This document shows positions 60,536 to 64,000 of a stretch of DNA of 64,000 bases, piece after piece. A program made the translations under genes and the position numbers. The stretch is from contig NZ_JBBCAT010000001.1 in assembly GCF_037203705.1 (NCBI RefSeq), forward strand, positions 469,418 to 533,417, in the 5' to 3' direction. The stretch is from Prosthecomicrobium sp. N25. Lineage in GTDB: Bacteria > Pseudomonadota > Alphaproteobacteria > Rhizobiales > Ancalomicrobiaceae. A model generated the notes under the pieces. The model did no database searches and was not told the DNA's origin. It worked only from the letters and a program-made list of their open reading frames with translations. Every line of letters starts with the position of its first letter. Position 1 is the first letter of the stretch.

Positions 60536-60716
60536 GGGGAGGCCGCCGCGAGAACCGCACAGCCGCAGCAAGTGGGCCCGTAGAAGTCGGGCCGCCCATC
60601 AGGTGATCCGCACTGGCATACTCGGCACAAACAGGACGTGTGACCGGCTCGCCGTGCTCGAAGAGTAGGGTTACCGTCCTCCTGCGACCAAGGCGTGCTC
60701 GTCCTCCGTTGTTCGC

Positions 60717-60741
60717 GCTGAGCTTAGCTTCTAAGCTCAGC
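60717..60741. repeat. Perfect 11-bp inverted repeat just upstream of the kinase gene
   Basis: GCTGAGCTTAG (60717-60727), CTT, CTAAGCTCAGC (60731-60741) followed by CTTGTTT. It ends 22 bases before the kinase ATG. It could be an operator, or a terminator insulating the kinase from upstream transcription. The rest of 60318-60763, apart from the palindromic element at 60406-60535, shows no gene. Confidence 0.55.
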
Positions 60742-60763
60742 CTTGTTTGGTGGGCAGGCGAGC

Positions 60764-61720
60764 ATGTATCGGTCGGCGGCGCTCAGACCCGGATCGAGAA
60801 TTGGGCGGTACCGGGTCGAGAGCGTGATCGGCTCCGGCGGATTCGGAATCACGTACAAGGCACGGGCATTTCGCGATCCCGACGAGATCGTCGCCATCAA
60901 GGAATTCTTTCCGAGAGAGTACGCGACGCGCAGCAGTCGAAAGGTGGTCTTCAGCCCATCGGTACCACAATCGGAGTTCGTCGAGCTCGTCATGTCGTTC
61001 GTCGACGAAGGCATCAAGCTTCGGGACAAGATCAAGCACCCGAACATTGTCGACGTCTTGGACATCGTGCCCAAGAACGATACCTGCTACCTCGTGATGG
61101 AGTACATCGACGGCGTACCGCTCGAGAGAGCCTTGGCGGCGGGAAGGCTCAGTCCGACAGAAACATTCCAGATCCTGGAACAGGTATTCTCGGCCGTCGA
61201 GTTCCTCCATGCCCATGGCGAGATGCATCGCGACCTGTCGCCCAACAACATCATGGTGCGGTACGACTTCATCACGGACACTCATGTGCCGGTGCTGATC
61301 GATTTCGGGGCCAGTTCGAACGGATTGGGAGAGGAGCGCCGCGAGTCGTCGCTCGTCGTCGCCAACTTGCACTATGCTCCCCCCGAGCAATTGTCGAGCA
61401 CGGGGCCACGCGTCCACGATCGCTACACGGACGTCTTCGCACTGGGCGGTATCATGTACCGCATCATCACGGGCCGCCGGCCGATCGACGCGATGACGCG
61501 CCTTGCCGCCCTCGCGAACGGAGGCCGGGATCCGCTCGGCGTTCCCGTTCCGGCTCACGACCCGCCCCTCTTCCGCCCAGCGTTCCTGAACACCGTCACG
61601 GACTGCCTCGCCCTGGACCCGGCACAACGACCCCAGTCCGTGGCCGAAGTTCTCCAGGAACTGCGATCGGAGCGCGATGCCGCCTACATCCGGCTGAACG
61701 GCATCCCTGTCTCGGGTTGA
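60764..61720 (+). CDS. Serine/threonine protein kinase
   Basis: This 318-residue Hanks-type kinase domain protein has glycine loop IGSGGFGITYKA (22-33), ATP-anchoring VAIKEFF (Lys46), helix-C region EGIKLRDKIKHPNIV, hinge LVMEYIDG, and catalytic loop MHRDLSPNNIMV. The loop has Ser in place of the usual Lys after HRDL, as in other bacterial HRDxSPxN kinases. LIDFGASS (Asp180) and YAPPEQL complete the core. There is no membrane helix or sensor domain. The ATG at 60764 fits the domain; a TTG at 60743 would start inside the upstream palindrome region. Its composition looks less GC-rich than the flanks, and it sits where conserved operon neighbours would be expected, suggesting insertion. No phosphatase or substrate gene is adjacent. 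Confidence 0.9.
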   Translation: MYRSAALRPGSRIGRYRVESVIGSGGFGITYKARAFRDPDEIVAIKEFFPREYATRSSRKVVFSPSVPQSEFVELVMSFVDEGIKLRDKIKHPNIVDVLDIVPKNDTCYLVMEYIDGVPLERALAAGRLSPTETFQILEQVFSAVEFLHAHGEMHRDLSPNNIMVRYDFITDTHVPVLIDFGASSNGLGEERRESSLVVANLHYAPPEQLSSTGPRVHDRYTDVFALGGIMYRIITGRRPIDAMTRLAALANGGRDPLGVPVPAHDPPLFRPAFLNTVTDCLALDPAQRPQSVAEVLQELRSERDAAYIRLNGIPVSG

Positions 61721-61743
61721 GGACAGCTGCCCTCCTCCCACCC

Positions 61744-63078
61744 CTACTCCGCCGGCTCCGCCACCACCGGCCCGCGCGGGTTCACCGCCATCGGGTTGTT
61801 CGGGTGCTCCAGCCAGGTCCGGTGTCCCCCGACCACCTGCCCGGTGCGCTTGTCGACCTCGCCCGGCTGCAGTTCGCGCAGCGTGATGCAGTCGTCGACC
61901 GGGCAGACGACCACGCAGAGGTTGCAGCCGACGCACTCCTCCTCGATGACCTCGAAGTGGCGGACGCCGTCCCGCTCCTTGAGGATGGCCTGGTGCGAGG
62001 TGTCCTCGCAGGCGATGTGGCAGCGCCCGCACTTGATGCAGAGGTCCTGGTCGATCTGCGCCTTGACGGCGTAGTCGAGGTTCAGGTGCTGCCAGTCGGT
62101 CAGCTTGGGCACCGCCGCGCCGACGAACTGGTCGACGGATGAATAGCCCTTCTCGTCCATCCAGTCCGACAGGCCGGTGATCATCTCCTCGACGATCTTG
62201 AAGCCGTAGGTCATCGCGGCCGTGCAGACCTGCACGGTGCCCGCCCCGAGCGTCATGAACTCCGCCGCGTCGCGCCAGGTCTCGATGCCGCCGATCGCCG
62301 AGATCGGCAGGCCGCGGGTCTCGGGATGGCGCGCGATCTCGCTCACCATGCTCATGGCGATCGGCTTCACGGCCGGGCCGCAATAGCCGCCGTGGGTCGC
62401 GAGGCCCCCGGTCGCCGGCCAGGGCGTCAGGCTGTCGAGGTCGACGCCCATGACCGAGTTGATCGTGTTGATCAGCGACACGGCGTCCGCCCCGCCGCGC
62501 CGCGCCGCCTCGGCGGGCTTGCGGATGTCGGCGATATTGGGCGTGAGCTTGACGATCACGGGCATGCGCGTGTGTTGCTTGCACCAGCGCGTGACCATCT
62601 CGACATAGTCCGGTACCTGCCCGACCGCCGAGCCCATGCCGCGCTCGCTCATCCCGTGCGGGCAGCCGAAATTCAGCTCGACGCCGTCCGCCCCGGTCTC
62701 CTCGACCCGCTTCAGGATCGCCTTCCAGCTCTCCTCCGTGCAGGGCACCATGAGGGAGACGAACAGCGCCCGGTCCGGCCAGTCGCGCTTCACCTCCTTG
62801 ATTTCGCGGAGGTTCACCTCGAGCGGCCGGTCGGTGATGAGCTCGATGTTGTTGAAGCCGATCACCCGCCGGTCCTGGGCGTGGATCGCCCCGTAGCGCG
62901 GGCCCGACACGTTGACGATCGGCGGGCCGTCCTCGCCGAGCGTCTTCCAGACGACGCCGCCCCAGCCCGCCCGGAAGGCGCGCACCACGTTGATGGCCTT
63001 GTCGGTCGGCGGCGCGGAGGCGAGCCAGAACGGGTTCGGCGCCTTGACCCCGCAGAAGCGGACGCTCAGATCGGCCAT
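61744..63078 (-). CDS. preA: NAD-dependent dihydropyrimidine dehydrogenase, subunit PreA
   Basis: The subunit contains FMN and iron-sulfur clusters and, with PreT, reduces uracil and thymine to dihydropyrimidines. It has 444 residues. The N-terminal dihydroorotate-dehydrogenase-like barrel (1-310) has NPFWLASAPPTDKAINV, GVELNFGCPHGMSERGMGSAVGQ and SAIGGIETWRDAAEF. The C-terminal ferredoxin domain has two [4Fe-4S] motifs, CIKCGRCHIAC and CVGCNLCVVVCP, and ends in a typical PNNPMAVNPRGP tail. GGAGG lies 5 bases before the ATG, and it follows preT by 11 bases. Confidence 0.96.
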   Translation of the reverse strand: MADLSVRFCGVKAPNPFWLASAPPTDKAINVVRAFRAGWGGVVWKTLGEDGPPIVNVSGPRYGAIHAQDRRVIGFNNIELITDRPLEVNLREIKEVKRDWPDRALFVSLMVPCTEESWKAILKRVEETGADGVELNFGCPHGMSERGMGSAVGQVPDYVEMVTRWCKQHTRMPVIVKLTPNIADIRKPAEAARRGGADAVSLINTINSVMGVDLDSLTPWPATGGLATHGGYCGPAVKPIAMSMVSEIARHPETRGLPISAIGGIETWRDAAEFMTLGAGTVQVCTAAMTYGFKIVEEMITGLSDWMDEKGYSSVDQFVGAAVPKLTDWQHLNLDYAVKAQIDQDLCIKCGRCHIACEDTSHQAILKERDGVRHFEVIEEECVGCNLCVVVCPVDDCITLRELQPGEVDKRTGQVVGGHRTWLEHPNNPMAVNPRGPVVAEPAE

Positions 63079-63089
63079 GTCGTCCTCCC

Positions 63090-64000
63090 TCAGGCCACCC
63101 GGGCCACGATCTCCGAAAGCGCCCGGTCGATCGACAGGGCCGCCACCTTGCCGTCCTCGACGGCCGCGACCGTCAGGTCGTCCCCGCCGAACACGCAGTC
63201 TCCGCCGGCCCAGACCCCGGGCAGTGACGTCCGCCGCTCCCCGTCGACCTCGATCCGGCCGCCCTCCATCCGGATGAGGCCGGTGCCGAGGTCGTCCGCC
63301 ACGAAGGTCTGCCCGATTGCCTTGAAGAGCTGGTCGCAGGGGAGCGTCAGCGTTTCGCCGGTGCCGACGAGCCGCCCGTCCGCCTCGCTCGTATACTCGA
63401 GCTCAACGCCCGCGAGCCGCCCGTCCTCGGCCAGCAGCCGCCGGGGCCTGAGCCAGTGCCGGATCAGCACGCCGTCGGTCTGCGCCACCATCTGCTCGTA
63501 GTTGCTGGCGTTCATCTGCTCCGGCCCGCGCCGGTAGACGATCGTGACGTCCTCGGCCCCGAGCCGCTTCGCTTGGGATGCGATGTCGATCGCCGTCATG
63601 CCGCCGCCGATCACCACGATGCGGCGCCCGACCGGATAGGCGGCGAGGTCCGTCGCCTGCCGCAGCCGCGCGATGGCGTCGACCGCATCCTCCACGCCCG
63701 GCAGGTCGTCGCCGAGCCCGAGGCCGTTGACCCCGCCGAGGCCCATCCCGAGGAAGACCGCGTCGAAATTGTCCTGCAATTCGGTGATGGTCACGTCCCG
63801 CCCGAGCCGCTTGCCCGTCTCGATCGTGATGCCGCCGACGCCGAGGATGTAGGCGACCTCGCATTCGGCGAAGCCGTTCGTCGCCTTGTAGGCCGCGATG
63901 CCGTATTCGTTGAGCCCGCCCGCCTTCTCGCGCGCCTCGAAGACGACCACCTCGTGCCCGAGCGTGGCGAGCTTGTGCGCGCAGGCGAGCCCGGCCGGCC
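63090..64000 (-). CDS. preT: NAD-dependent dihydropyrimidine dehydrogenase, subunit PreT, N-terminus outside window
   Basis: This is the FAD/NAD-binding partner of PreA, passing electrons from NADH. The frame is open to the window edge, where GPAGLACAHKLATLGHEVVVFEA (the FAD dinucleotide motif) is visible, so only the N-terminal iron-sulfur region is missing. Downstream are EKAGGLNEYGIAAYK, FDAVFLGMGLG, the NAD-binding VVIGGGMTAIDIASQAKRLGAEDVTIVYRRG and VWAGGDCVFGGDDLTVAAVEDGKVAA, typical of the GltD-like family and PreT. It ends 11 bases before preA on the same strand, forming a preTA operon. Confidence 0.95.
   Translation of the reverse strand, partial: PAGLACAHKLATLGHEVVVFEAREKAGGLNEYGIAAYKATNGFAECEVAYILGVGGITIETGKRLGRDVTITELQDNFDAVFLGMGLGGVNGLGLGDDLPGVEDAVDAIARLRQATDLAAYPVGRRIVVIGGGMTAIDIASQAKRLGAEDVTIVYRRGPEQMNASNYEQMVAQTDGVLIRHWLRPRRLLAEDGRLAGVELEYTSEADGRLVGTGETLTLPCDQLFKAIGQTFVADDLGTGLIRMEGGRIEVDGERRTSLPGVWAGGDCVFGGDDLTVAAVEDGKVAALSIDRALSEIVARVA

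Noticed and set aside
60318-61743. argB expected after yihA
   Set aside because: No acetylglutamate kinase motif is present in any frame here. The space holds a repeat and a protein kinase gene.

Overview
The window is GC-rich chromosomal DNA (roughly 70% G+C by eye) with tightly packed genes. It comes from an alphaproteobacterium, most likely of the Hyphomicrobiales (Rhizobiales). The clues are a gcrA cell-cycle regulator with a CtrA box and many GANTC sites upstream, a SAM-II riboswitch ahead of metZ, the argD-argF-hslO order, a fused double-length dCTP deaminase, an orphan-type nasTS pair and an aerobic CO dehydrogenase cluster. I cannot name a genus.

Layout, left to right. 1-5591: sugar-acid catabolism and uptake (3' part of edd, a FadR-type GntR regulator with a perfect operator-like palindrome, and a DctPQM TRAP transporter). 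5596-9556: a small secreted protein, pdeM, apaG, a CDP-alcohol phosphotransferase, and metZ with its promoter, SAM-II riboswitch and an apparent terminator/antiterminator pair. 9657-14626: dcd, an AhpD-like/ECF41 sigma pair with an ECF41-like promoter, a DUF2076 protein, and a YbdK-type carboxylate-amine ligase followed by a strong terminator. 14681-21088: tRNA-Gly(CCC) overlapping the end of a GT2 glycosyltransferase, an ABC-type binding protein, a KANL3/Tex30-type hydrolase, a CAP lipoprotein, a TauE/SafE permease, and hslO. 21255-24432: argF, argD and gcrA with its regulatory region. 24501-31547: a PhoR-like kinase divergent from ppk2, a KDG kinase, a GT4 glycosyltransferase, the nitrate-responsive NasT/NasS pair, and a small secreted protein. 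31609-36495: a yhiI-rbbA-yhhJ exporter operon. 36514-38054: a methyltransferase and an atypical shikimate dehydrogenase-like protein.

38106-47026 is the most coherent block. It is a complete coxC-M-S-L-D-E-F-G cluster on the minus strand for form I (CO-oxidising) molybdenum CO dehydrogenase. CoxL carries the AYRCSFR active-site loop. CoxC is a membrane MHYT sensor with a LytTR DNA-binding domain. Nested palindromes lie between coxC and coxM. An AceE-like thiamine-diphosphate enzyme sits just upstream on the same strand.

49536-52741 looks less GC-rich: an AraC-type regulator divergent from a secreted DUF1254/DUF1214 protein, ending at tRNA-Arg(ACG). 52985-56830 is a three-gene minus-strand set (TVP38/TMEM64 membrane protein, disulfide-reductase-like flavoprotein, orphan histidine kinase). 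56953-60317 is the conserved rpmH-rnpA-yidC-yihA ribosome/membrane-biogenesis operon with a clear promoter. It is followed by a 130-bp palindromic intergenic element, an 11-bp perfect palindrome and a serine/threonine kinase gene that looks inserted. The window ends with preA and partial preT (pyrimidine reduction). I saw no CRISPR array, prophage or intact insertion sequence.
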